A program made the position numbers and the translations under genes. Of a stretch of 9,300 nucleotides of DNA, positions 1 to 6,582 are shown in pieces. The notes beneath the pieces were generated by a model. That model saw nothing but the letters and a program-made list of their open reading frames with translations, had not been told where the DNA came from and searched no databases. Position 1 is the first letter of the stretch. Each line of letters begins with the position of its first letter. This DNA comes from JAHCHL01 sp964546835 (GTDB lineage: Bacteria > Armatimonadota > Fimbriimonadia > Fimbriimonadales > ATM1), in NCBI GenBank assembly GCA_964546835.1, contig CAZJKW010000082.1, positions 1 through 9,300 of the forward strand. The letters run 5' to 3'.

Positions 1-1646
1 AGAGTTCGAATGGATCCACGCCAATCAAATTGTGCGTAAACCTTATAGGTGCCCGGTCGAGGAAATCTTCCCGAAAATTGGACAATTCCCTTTTTCACGT
101 TTTCTTCTGATTTCGCATCCTCCGAAGGGTGGCTATGGACAACCGTCATTCCATCTTCATGAAAAATCATCATGTGTCCGGCAGCTCCTAACCATTTTAC
201 GGTGTCACCTGCTGGCAGACCTGTTTTTTTGTCAGTCAATACAACTTGCAATGTCGCCTTTTTGCCAATTTCAATCGGAGTCAAACTGGAAAACACACCT
301 TTCAAACCGCCATCTACCGATGACGTGTTCATTTCAATTGTCTGATTCCAAGTGGGTTGTTTTCCGTTTACTTTTACTTTCGTAATCAAAACTCGACTTC
401 CCTTTCCACTTGGAGCAACATCTCCATAAACCCAGTATTCTCCACCTGCAGGAAAATTGATCGGCACAGTCCATACGCCGTTTTCATCCATTTCCGGATG
501 CTCATGCAAAAACCAGTTTAAGTCTTTGCTTGCAAGCAACAAGTGAAATTTCATTTCATGGGCAATGTCAAATGACTTTTGAACTTCGTTGGTTTTATTG
601 TCAAATACCTTTAATCGCAAAGGTGATTTTTCTCCCGCTACTTTTGGGGCTTCAATCACTTCCAACCGATAAGGCAGATTTTTAACTTCGCCAATTTCTC
701 GTTCATCTTTCACATCTACGACAAAAAAGATGGACTTTTTGCCGACTTCGGGAATTTCCAGTGTCAAATCAATTCTGTAATCTCCACCGTGTGGAAAGAA
801 CAGTTCAATTCCGTAATCACCGGGAACTCCTTCTCGGTGAACTTTCGGATTTGCTTTCGGCATGCCCGGCATACTCGGCATCGACATCACTGAAGTTGCC
901 TTGATGCCGCCAACACCTTTCCATCCGCCTTCAACCGGATCCTTTTTCGTTTTGTCAACGACTCGAAATTCAACATCAATTTCTTCGCCGGCAAACAATC
1001 CATCTTCCGGAATCCTGAGTTGCGCCTCAAAATTGTCAAACGATGCCAAAGTAATTTGAGTGGTTTCCGCAGCATGATGCTCGCTTTGCACCATTGGCTT
1101 TACAGATTTCACAAAGGTTTTTGCTTTTGCATCAATATATTTTTGTGGCTCTTTAGCAAATGGCCCGCCGCATCCGGCACAGCACATAAACCATCGAACA
1201 CCATTGACATCAACATAGTCACTTGCAGCAGAAAAAGAAGCAACCGATTCTTTTCCAACCGGGCAATATAATGCTTCCAGTTTTGGAACTGCAGAAAACT
1301 TTAATGGACTTTTCTTGAATTGCGCTGCATTGTTCGCGGATTGAAACGGATAACGAATACCTCCAAAATCCACAAATGCTTTTGACTTGGAAAGTTCAAG
1401 ACGAACTTTCGAAACCGGATCAAAAAGAAACACACCGACTGTGTTGCCTGCCGATTTTTGAGTTTTTAGAAACTCTTCCGGTGACTTTGAAAAATTACTG
1501 TCACATCCGCTACAGCAAAATTGAAACTTTGCTCCTGCATACTCAACAACAGGCGAACTTGCTTTTATCTCCATACCCATTACCGGGCATTTGATTGGCG
1601 ATATTTGACCACCCAAAAGTGTGGCAATTAAAATTGTGAAAATCAT
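1..1646 (-). CDS. Secreted or periplasmic multidomain metal-binding protein with two YHS-like domains (C-terminus beyond window)
   Basis: The frame stays open for 548 codons from the ATG at 1646 to the left edge, so the end of the gene is missing. The start is supported by AGGAGG four bases upstream. A short hydrophobic N-terminus (MIFTILIATLLGG) may be a weak export signal. Residues about 18-60 form a YHS/TRASH-like module, with CPVMG at Cys20 and FCCSGC at Cys44, 45 and 48. A second module has Cys128 and CCAGC at Cys155, 156 and 159. A beta-sandwich-like region follows, with a Met-rich run (MSMPSMPGMP, about 254-263). Two related modules come next, each with an H-x-H-P motif (His381/383 and His504/506) and a later FP-x-x-G-x-Y segment. 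Such residues bind soft metals, typically Cu or Ag, in known YHS and efflux-associated proteins. A role in heavy-metal binding or export is inferred. The small Cys-rich gene upstream, 40 bases away on the same strand, supports a shared metal operon. The exact substrate is unknown. Confidence 0.85.
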   Translation of the reverse strand, partial: MIFTILIATLLGGQISPIKCPVMGMEIKASSPVVEYAGAKFQFCCSGCDSNFSKSPEEFLKTQKSAGNTVGVFLFDPVSKVRLELSKSKAFVDFGGIRYPFQSANNAAQFKKSPLKFSAVPKLEALYCPVGKESVASFSAASDYVDVNGVRWFMCCAGCGGPFAKEPQKYIDAKAKTFVKSVKPMVQSEHHAAETTQITLASFDNFEAQLRIPEDGLFAGEEIDVEFRVVDKTKKDPVEGGWKGVGGIKATSVMSMPSMPGMPKANPKVHREGVPGDYGIELFFPHGGDYRIDLTLEIPEVGKKSIFFVVDVKDEREIGEVKNLPYRLEVIEAPKVAGEKSPLRLKVFDNKTNEVQKSFDIAHEMKFHLLLASKDLNWFLHEHPEMDENGVWTVPINFPAGGEYWVYGDVAPSGKGSRVLITKVKVNGKQPTWNQTIEMNTSSVDGGLKGVFSSLTPIEIGKKATLQVVLTDKKTGLPAGDTVKWLGAAGHMMIFHEDGMTVVHSHPSEDAKSEENVKKGIVQFSGRFPRPGTYKVYAQFDWRGSIRT

Positions 1647-1650
1647 GTTT

Positions 1651-1656
1651 CCTCCT
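1651..1656 (-). promoter_or_regulatory. Shine-Dalgarno AGGAGG for the YHS protein gene
   Basis: On the minus strand the sequence is AGGAGG followed by AAAC and then ATG. It is a perfect anti-16S match and fixes the start of the YHS-domain gene at 1646. It is the strongest ribosome binding site in the window; most other starts here have weak or no recognisable site. Confidence 0.8.
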
Positions 1657-1686
1657 TGTTTTCTTTGTTTAGCGATTTGACAAAAA

Positions 1687-2097
1687 CTAAACTGCAAAAG
1701 GAGGCGCACGCCCAAAAACCGATGTGCAAAAACCGGCACCCGGTGGACCGCTGTCTTTATCAAAATTAACCGCGTCGTTTTCAATTCCACTTAAAGGAAC
1801 ATCTGTATCCGAACTCGGCTTATCAACAGAATCAATTTCAACGACTTTGACTTTGTCGACACCCAATAGCGTTGGGAATTCAACGCGACTACCTGAACTA
1901 ATCTCACAAGCACAGGCGGATACCGATTCGATTTTTTTGGATTCGCTGGCACCGCAGCATTTCTTTAGCGGTTTTTCGCAACATGTCATTCCACATTGCG
2001 TGCCCAAAAATGATTTGGCAAGCGATGCAATCGGGGCCTGAGCTACAAACAAAAGGAAAATGGCTGTCCACTTTAAAAAGCCCAGATCCCTTTTCAT
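1687..2097 (-). CDS. Small secreted Cys-rich protein, probable metal-binding partner of the YHS protein
   Basis: From the ATG at 2097 the protein has 136 residues. It begins with a good Sec leader: MKRD, a hydrophobic core around residues 11-26, and likely cleavage after ASLA (about residue 27). The mature part opens with clustered cysteines, Cys35-x3-Cys39-Cys40-x6-Cys47-Cys48, then Cys62-x-Cys64. An acidic, low-complexity middle follows, and the end is Gly/Pro-rich (GPPGAGFCTS...RAPPF). I do not recognise a named family. Small exported proteins with C-x3-CC and RxPP-like tails often sit beside heavy-metal efflux genes, and the YHS gene follows after 40 bases on the same strand. A periplasmic metal-binding or metal-sensing role is therefore inferred. 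A longer TTG start at 2124 (145 residues) is possible, but it adds a poor leader and lies inside a T run. No strong ribosome binding site precedes either start. Confidence 0.7.
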   Translation of the reverse strand: MKRDLGFLKWTAIFLLFVAQAPIASLAKSFLGTQCGMTCCEKPLKKCCGASESKKIESVSACACEISSGSRVEFPTLLGVDKVKVVEIDSVDKPSSDTDVPLSGIENDAVNFDKDSGPPGAGFCTSVFGRAPPFAV

Positions 2098-2122
2098 ACC
2101 TATTACAAGACGTTTAACTGCC

Positions 2123-2144
2123 AAAAAGTTCCCACTTTGGTGGG
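2123..2144 (-). terminator. Possible weak terminator sharing bases with the tRNA-Leu acceptor end
   Basis: On the minus strand, CCCAC (in the tRNA 3' acceptor strand), loop CAAA and GTGGG form a 5-bp hairpin, followed by AAC and then five T. It would end tRNA-Leu transcripts just past the CCA, and can form only if the acceptor stem is open. The stem is short, so its activity is uncertain. Confidence 0.35.
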
Positions 2145-2222
2145 CAAGGAGAGACTCGAACTCTCACTCCTTTCGGAACTGGAACCTAAATCCAGCGCGT
2201 CTGCCAATTTCGCCACTCGCCC
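2138..2222 (-). tRNA. tRNA-Leu (anticodon UAG)
   Basis: Reading the minus strand, a class II tRNA of 85 bases including encoded CCA can be folded by eye. The acceptor GGGCGAG pairs with CTTGCCC (one G-T wobble), followed by A73 and CCA. The D arm contains AAATTGG. The anticodon stem CTGGA/TCCAG encloses loop TTTAGGT, giving anticodon TAG, which reads CUN leucine codons, chiefly CUA. A long variable arm (TCC-GAAA-GGA) and a T arm with GAGAG-TTCGAGT-CTCTC follow. The long variable arm is expected for leucine. It lies 29 bases after the ankyrin-protein gene on the same strand and 40 bases before the Cys-rich gene's ATG. No clear promoter of its own is visible, so co-transcription with the ankyrin gene is possible. 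Confidence 0.96.
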
Positions 2223-2251
2223 AATTTTGAGAGGCAAAGTGTACCTTTCGC

Positions 2252-2752
2252 CTATTCAAGCGACTTCAAGTACTCAACAACCGCTTTTGACCGTTCCCCA
2301 CCTTTTTCAGCGTGAGACATCAGTGAAATGCCATGAGGACCCTTCGAGTTCTTCAAGTTCGGGTGTGCCTCCAAAATGGCCTTTACCACCGCTATTTGCC
2401 CCAACATCGCCGATACAAACAGGTCTGAGCGTGCGCCCTTTGAGATCAAAAATTCAGCGATATCTTGACGTCCCATATGTCCGGCTCCTCCGATTGCCGA
2501 TTCAAAATCGCCATTGCTCCAATCATAAGTTGCATTGAGCAAAGTCGGATGCTGCTCCAATAACGACTTGGTCTTCTCCAGGTCTCCGTGCGCAGCTCCC
2601 ACAAATTCCCTCACCAGTTCAACCGGCAGTGCCGGCGGTCTCTGTTCTTCCACTTTTCGAGTTCCTCCTATCAATCTGCCGGGCAAAGCAACCAATGTGG
2701 CAATCCCTAACAAGCCACCAATCATCTCCCTTCTTGAAACTTCTCCGTTCAT
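2252..2752 (-). CDS. Tat-exported ankyrin-repeat protein
   Basis: The product has 166 residues. The N-terminus holds a twin-arginine leader, SRREMIGG followed by a hydrophobic stretch (about residues 11-30), so export in folded form through the Tat system is predicted. From about residue 45 onward there are roughly three degenerate ankyrin repeats. Their helix-loop signatures include AAHGDLEKTKSLLEQHP, GHMGRQDIAEFLISKGA and AMLGQIAVVKAILEAHP. Ankyrin repeats are protein-interaction scaffolds; I see no catalytic domain, so a periplasmic binding partner is inferred but unidentified. The start at 2752 is preferred because the next ATG (2725) would lose the twin Arg. There is no clear Shine-Dalgarno site. 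tRNA-Leu lies just downstream on the same strand, and its 5' flank faces the divergent tRNA-Gly promoter. Confidence 0.9.
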   Translation of the reverse strand: MNGEVSRREMIGGLLGIATLVALPGRLIGGTRKVEEQRPPALPVELVREFVGAAHGDLEKTKSLLEQHPTLLNATYDWSNGDFESAIGGAGHMGRQDIAEFLISKGARSDLFVSAMLGQIAVVKAILEAHPNLKNSKGPHGISLMSHAEKGGERSKAVVEYLKSLE

Positions 2753-2792
2753 TCAAAGGTGTACTTCAAAATTGCCCTCCGCGGTTTCGGGC

Positions 2793-2821
2793 TTGACAAA
2801 AGCCGCTTCCCAAGCCAAAAT
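2793..2821 (+). promoter_or_regulatory. Sigma70-like promoter for tRNA-Gly
   Basis: A perfect -35 box TTGACA (2793-2798) is followed, after 17 bases, by CAAAAT (2816-2821), a four-of-six match to TATAAT. The predicted start point falls about 4 bases before the tRNA's first base, as expected for a tRNA promoter. It lies within the 80-base gap between the divergent ankyrin and tRNA-Gly genes. Confidence 0.65.
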
Positions 2822-2831
2822 GACCCAACCC

Positions 2832-2906
2832 GCGGGAATAGCTCAGTGGTAGAGCATCTCGTTGCCAACGAGAGGGTCGCGAGTTCGAATCTCGTTTCCC
2901 GCTCCA
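2832..2906 (+). tRNA. tRNA-Gly (anticodon GCC)
   Basis: A 75-base class I tRNA with encoded CCA. Acceptor GCGGGAA pairs with TTCCCGC, then T73 and CCA. The D arm is GCTC-AGTGGTA-GAGC. The anticodon stem CTCGT/ACGAG encloses loop TGCCA-type bases with GCC in the middle, reading GGC and GGU. The T arm is CGAGTTCGAATCTCG. A promoter lies immediately upstream and an intrinsic terminator immediately downstream, so it is an independent single-gene unit. Confidence 0.97.
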
Positions 2907-2911
2907 TTTTC

Positions 2912-2938
2912 ACCCTGGTTGCTGAATCAGGGTTTTTT
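2912..2938 (+). terminator. Intrinsic terminator of tRNA-Gly
   Basis: ACCCTGGTT and AATCAGGGT form a 9-bp stem (one G-T pair) around the loop GCTG, followed by a run of six T (2933-2938). It starts 6 bases after the CCA. It faces one way only, because the minus strand has no T run past the hairpin. The xthA stop codon begins 1 base beyond it. Confidence 0.85.
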
Positions 2939-2939
2939 G

Positions 2940-3713
2940 TTAAGTCTCAAATTCAGCAATCAAAAAAGTATGGTCGCTCGGCTTTTCTTTCAGTCTGGGT
3001 TTTAAGTCAATAACACACGATTGAAATTTTGATGCTAACGGCTCATTTGCGTAAATCAAATCAATACGCCAACCAAGATTTCTTGCAACTGAATTTGGGA
3101 CTCGATAATCCCAAAAAGTGTAATGCCCCGGTCCTTCATGAAATTTCCGAAAAACATCAACAAATCCCCAATCAGTAACTTCATCCAAAGCAGCAAATTC
3201 ATCAGGATGATGTCCAATTTTCCCAAAATGCTTTTTCGATTCAAAGACATCATCTGGCTTTCGAGCAACGTTAATGTCTCCAAGCCAAACAACCGGCTGC
3301 TCTTTGTCACAAGTTTCATCAAAAAACTTTCGTAATCTTGCCATCCAATTAAGTTTGTACTCAAACTTTTCGCTCCCGACTTCGGTTCCGTTTGGAACAT
3401 AAGTATTGACAAACCTGATTCCGCAATAATCTCCCGCAATCAAACGACAATCTGGTGGAAAATGTTCATCTTGAAAATCCATTTGCAGATTTTCCATTTT
3501 CTTTTTGCTCAAAAAAGCAACACCGCTTCTTGCCTTTTGACCATGAATTGCAATTTCATATCCGAGCCTTTCAAATTCGGAGAATGGAAACGAACCGTTT
3601 TCAACTTTGGTCTCTTGAATTGCAAGCAAGTCCGGACTTTCTGATTGAATCCAATCCAGTAGAATCGGAACACGCATCCGGATCGAATTTGCATTGAATG
3701 TCGCGATCTTCAT
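2940..3713 (-). CDS. xthA: Exodeoxyribonuclease III (AP endonuclease, xthA family)
   Basis: From the ATG at 3713 the protein has 257 residues, the usual length for ExoIII. The product belongs to the endonuclease/exonuclease/phosphatase fold and acts in base-excision repair in the cytoplasm, cutting 5' of abasic sites and trimming 3' ends on duplex DNA. The start MKIATFNANSIR is the family's classic N-terminus. By comparison with E. coli ExoIII, the catalytic set is visible: Asn7, Glu34 (QETK), Tyr105 (NTYVPNG), Asp146 and Asn148 (WLGDINVA), Asp218 (RIDLIY), and the final Asp247-His248 pair (SDHTF). An upstream in-frame ATG at 3782 would add 23 residues unlike the family and overlap pepA, so I reject it. 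The gene diverges from pepA with 40 bases between starts and converges with tRNA-Gly. No terminator of its own is visible. Confidence 0.96.
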   Translation of the reverse strand: MKIATFNANSIRMRVPILLDWIQSESPDLLAIQETKVENGSFPFSEFERLGYEIAIHGQKARSGVAFLSKKKMENLQMDFQDEHFPPDCRLIAGDYCGIRFVNTYVPNGTEVGSEKFEYKLNWMARLRKFFDETCDKEQPVVWLGDINVARKPDDVFESKKHFGKIGHHPDEFAALDEVTDWGFVDVFRKFHEGPGHYTFWDYRVPNSVARNLGWRIDLIYANEPLASKFQSCVIDLKPRLKEKPSDHTFLIAEFET

Positions 3714-3753
3714 ATTCCGTACACCATACCCGCAGGTTGGGTAAAACATCGAA

Positions 3754-5190
3754 ATGTTCAAAAGCGTTCGAGTTGCCTCCAAAATTTCTCCCGACGTTAA
3801 GGTGTATGTCGTTTATTCAAACAAATCGCCAATAAAGGGCATGGATGCCACATCCAAGTCTTTACTATCCAGACCGGAATTAACAGAAGATGCTGGTTCA
3901 ATGGCAGAAGATTTCAATAAATCTCATCGCACCATCGTCATATGTATTGGCAAAAAAGAGAAAGTTAACTCGCACTCTGCAAAATCAATTGGAGCCATCG
4001 TCGGAAGGAAATTATCCGCAATCAAAGCCAAAAATGTCGAAATTCATTTTCCGGAATCTAATTTCGAAATGGAATCATCCTTTGCCGAGAGTATCGGACT
4101 TCTCTCTTGGAATTACACTCATTTGCGCGGCACGGGTTCAAAACAGAAATCTTTAATGCCCCTTGCTCTCTATTCGCCGGAAAAAAAGTTTTCCGACGGA
4201 ATGAAGAACGGATTAATGATTGCGGCATCCGTTAACTTCTCACGAGATATCAGCATGACTCCTCCTAACATTGCAAACCCACTTTGGATAGCAAAACAAG
4301 CAACTCAATTGGCGCGCCAAACGGGAATTAGCTGCAAAGTTTATCAAGGCCGAGCCCTTCAAACTGAAGAACTTGCAGGAATTGAAGCAGTCGGTAAAGC
4401 ATCCGAAAATCCTCCTTGCCTCATTCGCTTGGAATACAAACCGCGTGGAGCCAAAACCAAGCCCGTTGTATTAGTTGGCAAAACCGTAACGTACGACACA
4501 GGCGGGCTTTCTCTTAAAGTCAATAACGGCATGGTTGGCATGAAATTAGACAAAGATGGAGGCTGTGCGGTTCTCGGCGCTATGCATGCAATTGCGACCG
4601 TTATCAAACCAAAATTTCCGGTCGTCGCTTTTCTCGCTGCGGCAGAAAACAGCGTTAGTGGAAACGCATTTCGGCCTGATGATGTAATCAAGTTTCGAAA
4701 TGGCGTGACAGTCGAAGTAACCAATACGGACGCGGAAGGAAGGCTTGTTCTGGCTGATGCACTTTGCATGGCTTGCGATAAAGAAAATCCGCGCTTAATT
4801 GTTGATTTGGCAACCTTGACCGGCGGCGTCGTTACCGCATTGGGAAAAGTGTTCGCAGGATATTTTTGTGAAAATCAAAACTTATGCAAATCTCTTGAAT
4901 CAGCAGCAGAGGAATCGGGAGAAAAAATTTGGCGTTTGCCGCTAAATGACGAATATCGTGCAATGTTAAAATCCCCAATAGCCGATATCATCAATTCAAA
5001 TCCTAACCGACAGGCACACCCGATTCAGGGCGCTGCTTTTTTGAGTTACTTTGTTGACGAGGAAATCCCGTGGGCACACATTGATATTGCCGGAACCCAT
5101 CGCACTACTTCAGACAAAGGTGCATTTATTGAAGGACCAAACGGATTTGGTGTACGTCTTTTGGCTAAGTTCGTCGAAAACATCAAATGA
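3754..5190 (+). CDS. pepA: Leucyl aminopeptidase, M17 family (PepA-like)
   Basis: A 478-residue cytosolic metallo-aminopeptidase that removes N-terminal residues, typically Leu, from peptides. An N-terminal regulatory-type domain spans about residues 1-150, and the catalytic domain follows from about 155. The metal and catalytic residues match the bovine enzyme's spacing: Lys243 (in VGKTVTYD), Asp248, Lys255 (LSLK), Asp266 (MKLDKDGG), and Asp326, Glu328 and Arg330 in the family signature NTDAEGRL. LATLTGG follows, as expected. One small deviation is GKT where GKG is usual. It is somewhat shorter than E. coli PepA, with the difference in the N-terminal domain. The start at 3754 retains that domain's first strand. 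Met30 (3841) has a better upstream AAAGGG but would truncate it. It probably heads the plus-strand unit with nhaA. Confidence 0.95.
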   Translation: MFKSVRVASKISPDVKVYVVYSNKSPIKGMDATSKSLLSRPELTEDAGSMAEDFNKSHRTIVICIGKKEKVNSHSAKSIGAIVGRKLSAIKAKNVEIHFPESNFEMESSFAESIGLLSWNYTHLRGTGSKQKSLMPLALYSPEKKFSDGMKNGLMIAASVNFSRDISMTPPNIANPLWIAKQATQLARQTGISCKVYQGRALQTEELAGIEAVGKASENPPCLIRLEYKPRGAKTKPVVLVGKTVTYDTGGLSLKVNNGMVGMKLDKDGGCAVLGAMHAIATVIKPKFPVVAFLAAAENSVSGNAFRPDDVIKFRNGVTVEVTNTDAEGRLVLADALCMACDKENPRLIVDLATLTGGVVTALGKVFAGYFCENQNLCKSLESAAEESGEKIWRLPLNDEYRAMLKSPIADIINSNPNRQAHPIQGAAFLSYFVDEEIPWAHIDIAGTHRTTSDKGAFIEGPNGFGVRLLAKFVENIK

Positions 5191-6545
5191 ACCCAAGAAG
5201 AAGTGCAGGAAGAAAAATAAGGCGCGCGCTATTGCGCCCCTTTGCCGAGTTTGCAAAATTACAAGCATCCGGCAGCATTTTGCTGATTCTTGGCGCAATC
5301 ATCGCAATGATTTGGGCTAACTCTCAATGGTCCGATTCTTACGTTTCACTTTGGAAAACTTATTTTTCGGTAGGCACGGAAACTGAAAAAATCTCCATGT
5401 CTCTTGGACATTGGGTGAATGACCTCTTAATGGCGATTTTTTTCTTGTTAGTCGGTCTTGAAATCAAACGAGAGTTTTTGGTTGGTGAACTTGCATCGTT
5501 AAAAAGGGCAACCTTGCCAATCGCTGCAGCAATAGGCGGGATGATTGTCCCTGCACTCATTTATTTCACAATGAACCCAACCGGCGAAACGGCACGCGGC
5601 TGGGCAATCCCGATGGCGACAGACATAGCATTTTCTCTTGGAGTTCTTGCTTTACTTGGTTCCAAAGCGCCGACATCTCTAAAAGTATTTTTGTCTGCAC
5701 TTGCAATTGTTGATGATATCGGTGCCGTACTCGTCATTGCCATTTTTTATACTTCTCAAATCAACATGGGTGCGTTGATATTTGCCGGCTCAGTTTTTGG
5801 TGTCTTAGTTCTTTTCAATTGGCTTGGTGTTCGCAATCTTGTTTATTATTTGGTTGCCGGATTTATATTGTGGGTGGCAATTCTGAATTCTGGCTTGCAT
5901 GCAACCATTGCAGGTGTTTTGCTTGCATTTTCAATTCCTGCTTGGGTCAAATTAGATGCTCCCGGATTTATATCAAACTCACAACAAATTTTGAAAAAAA
6001 TTGAAAGAGTCGAAAATGCGCATCCTGACACGCGGCTCAGCGAAAACGGTCAGCACATGATTCATGACCTGGAACAAGCTTGTGAAAATGTCCAGATGCC
6101 ATTGCAACGATTAGAACATATGCTCCACCCATTAGTCACCTATGCAGTTGTTCCCATTTTCGCGCTGGCAAATGCGGGGCTGATTTTGCCTCCAAACTTT
6201 TTGGATGCCCTTACAAATCCTATTGCATTAGGTTCTGGCTTAGGCCTGGTTTTTGGAAAATTCTTTGGAATTGTGATCTTTTCATTCCTTGCCGTAAAAT
6301 TCAAGTGGGCTGAACTACCGGTCGGAATCAGGTGGCGGCAAATCATTGGCGTTTCTTTGGTAGCCGGAATCGGCTTTACCATGTCCCTATTTATCGCTAC
6401 GCTCGCATTTGGCGAAGGACCGAATCTTGATCTGGCAAAAGTCGGCGTGTTTGTCGGTTCCATCATCGCCGGTACTTTAGGTGCAATTCTCCTTTCTGCC
6501 ACAAGCAAACCAAAACCGGAACTCTCTTCATCCAACTCCGTCTAA
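5187..6545 (+). CDS. nhaA: Na+/H+ antiporter NhaA
   Basis: A 452-residue inner-membrane antiporter that expels Na+ or Li+ in exchange for H+, giving salt and alkaline-pH tolerance. After a basic N-terminus (about residues 1-28) there are about a dozen hydrophobic segments. Family landmarks are present: FLLVGLEIKREF, Asp146 in ATDIAFSLG, and the ion-binding pair Asp176-Asp177 in AIVDDIGAV. The latter match E. coli Asp133 and Asp163/164 with identical spacing. Lys358 in FGKFFGI corresponds to E. coli Lys300. A charged loop of about 50 residues before the ALANAG segment (roughly 260-315) makes it longer than the E. coli protein, a form known in other phyla. The start ATG overlaps the pepA stop as ATGA, with no evident Shine-Dalgarno site, suggesting translational coupling. 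Confidence 0.97.
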   Translation: MNPRRSAGRKIRRALLRPFAEFAKLQASGSILLILGAIIAMIWANSQWSDSYVSLWKTYFSVGTETEKISMSLGHWVNDLLMAIFFLLVGLEIKREFLVGELASLKRATLPIAAAIGGMIVPALIYFTMNPTGETARGWAIPMATDIAFSLGVLALLGSKAPTSLKVFLSALAIVDDIGAVLVIAIFYTSQINMGALIFAGSVFGVLVLFNWLGVRNLVYYLVAGFILWVAILNSGLHATIAGVLLAFSIPAWVKLDAPGFISNSQQILKKIERVENAHPDTRLSENGQHMIHDLEQACENVQMPLQRLEHMLHPLVTYAVVPIFALANAGLILPPNFLDALTNPIALGSGLGLVFGKFFGIVIFSFLAVKFKWAELPVGIRWRQIIGVSLVAGIGFTMSLFIATLAFGEGPNLDLAKVGVFVGSIIAGTLGAILLSATSKPKPELSSSNSV

Positions 6546-6568
6546 AATCTCAATCATAATCAGAGAGT

Positions 6569-6574
6569 AAAGGA
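6569..6574 (+). promoter_or_regulatory. Shine-Dalgarno AAAGGA before the secreted 244-residue protein
   Basis: AAAGGA lies 8 bases before the ATG at 6583, in the 37-base gap after nhaA. It supports that start and suggests the gene can be translated independently of nhaA. Confidence 0.65.
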
Positions 6575-6582
6575 CAACCGAA

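Noticed and set aside
2098..2124. TTG start at 2124 for the Cys-rich protein
   Set aside because: It lies in a T run at the end of a possible hairpin and adds nine residues that weaken an otherwise ideal Sec leader starting at the ATG at 2097.
2137..2538. 133-residue plus-strand reading frame
   Set aside because: It is antisense to tRNA-Leu and the ankyrin gene. Its Ser/Pro-rich product is typical of shadow frames.
2759..3013. 84-residue plus-strand reading frame
   Set aside because: It runs through tRNA-Gly and its terminator and into xthA antisense. It has no coding character.
3714..3782. Upstream ATG at 3782 extending ExoIII
   Set aside because: The 23 extra residues do not resemble the family, and the extension would run over the pepA start. 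MKIATFNANSIR is the normal N-terminus.
4359..4769. 136-residue minus-strand frame inside pepA
   Set aside because: The opposite strand encodes the catalytic core of the aminopeptidase with exact active-site spacing, so this frame is a shadow.
6140..6535. 131-residue minus-strand frame inside nhaA
   Set aside because: It is the complement of conserved antiporter helices and has no family resemblance or ribosome binding site.
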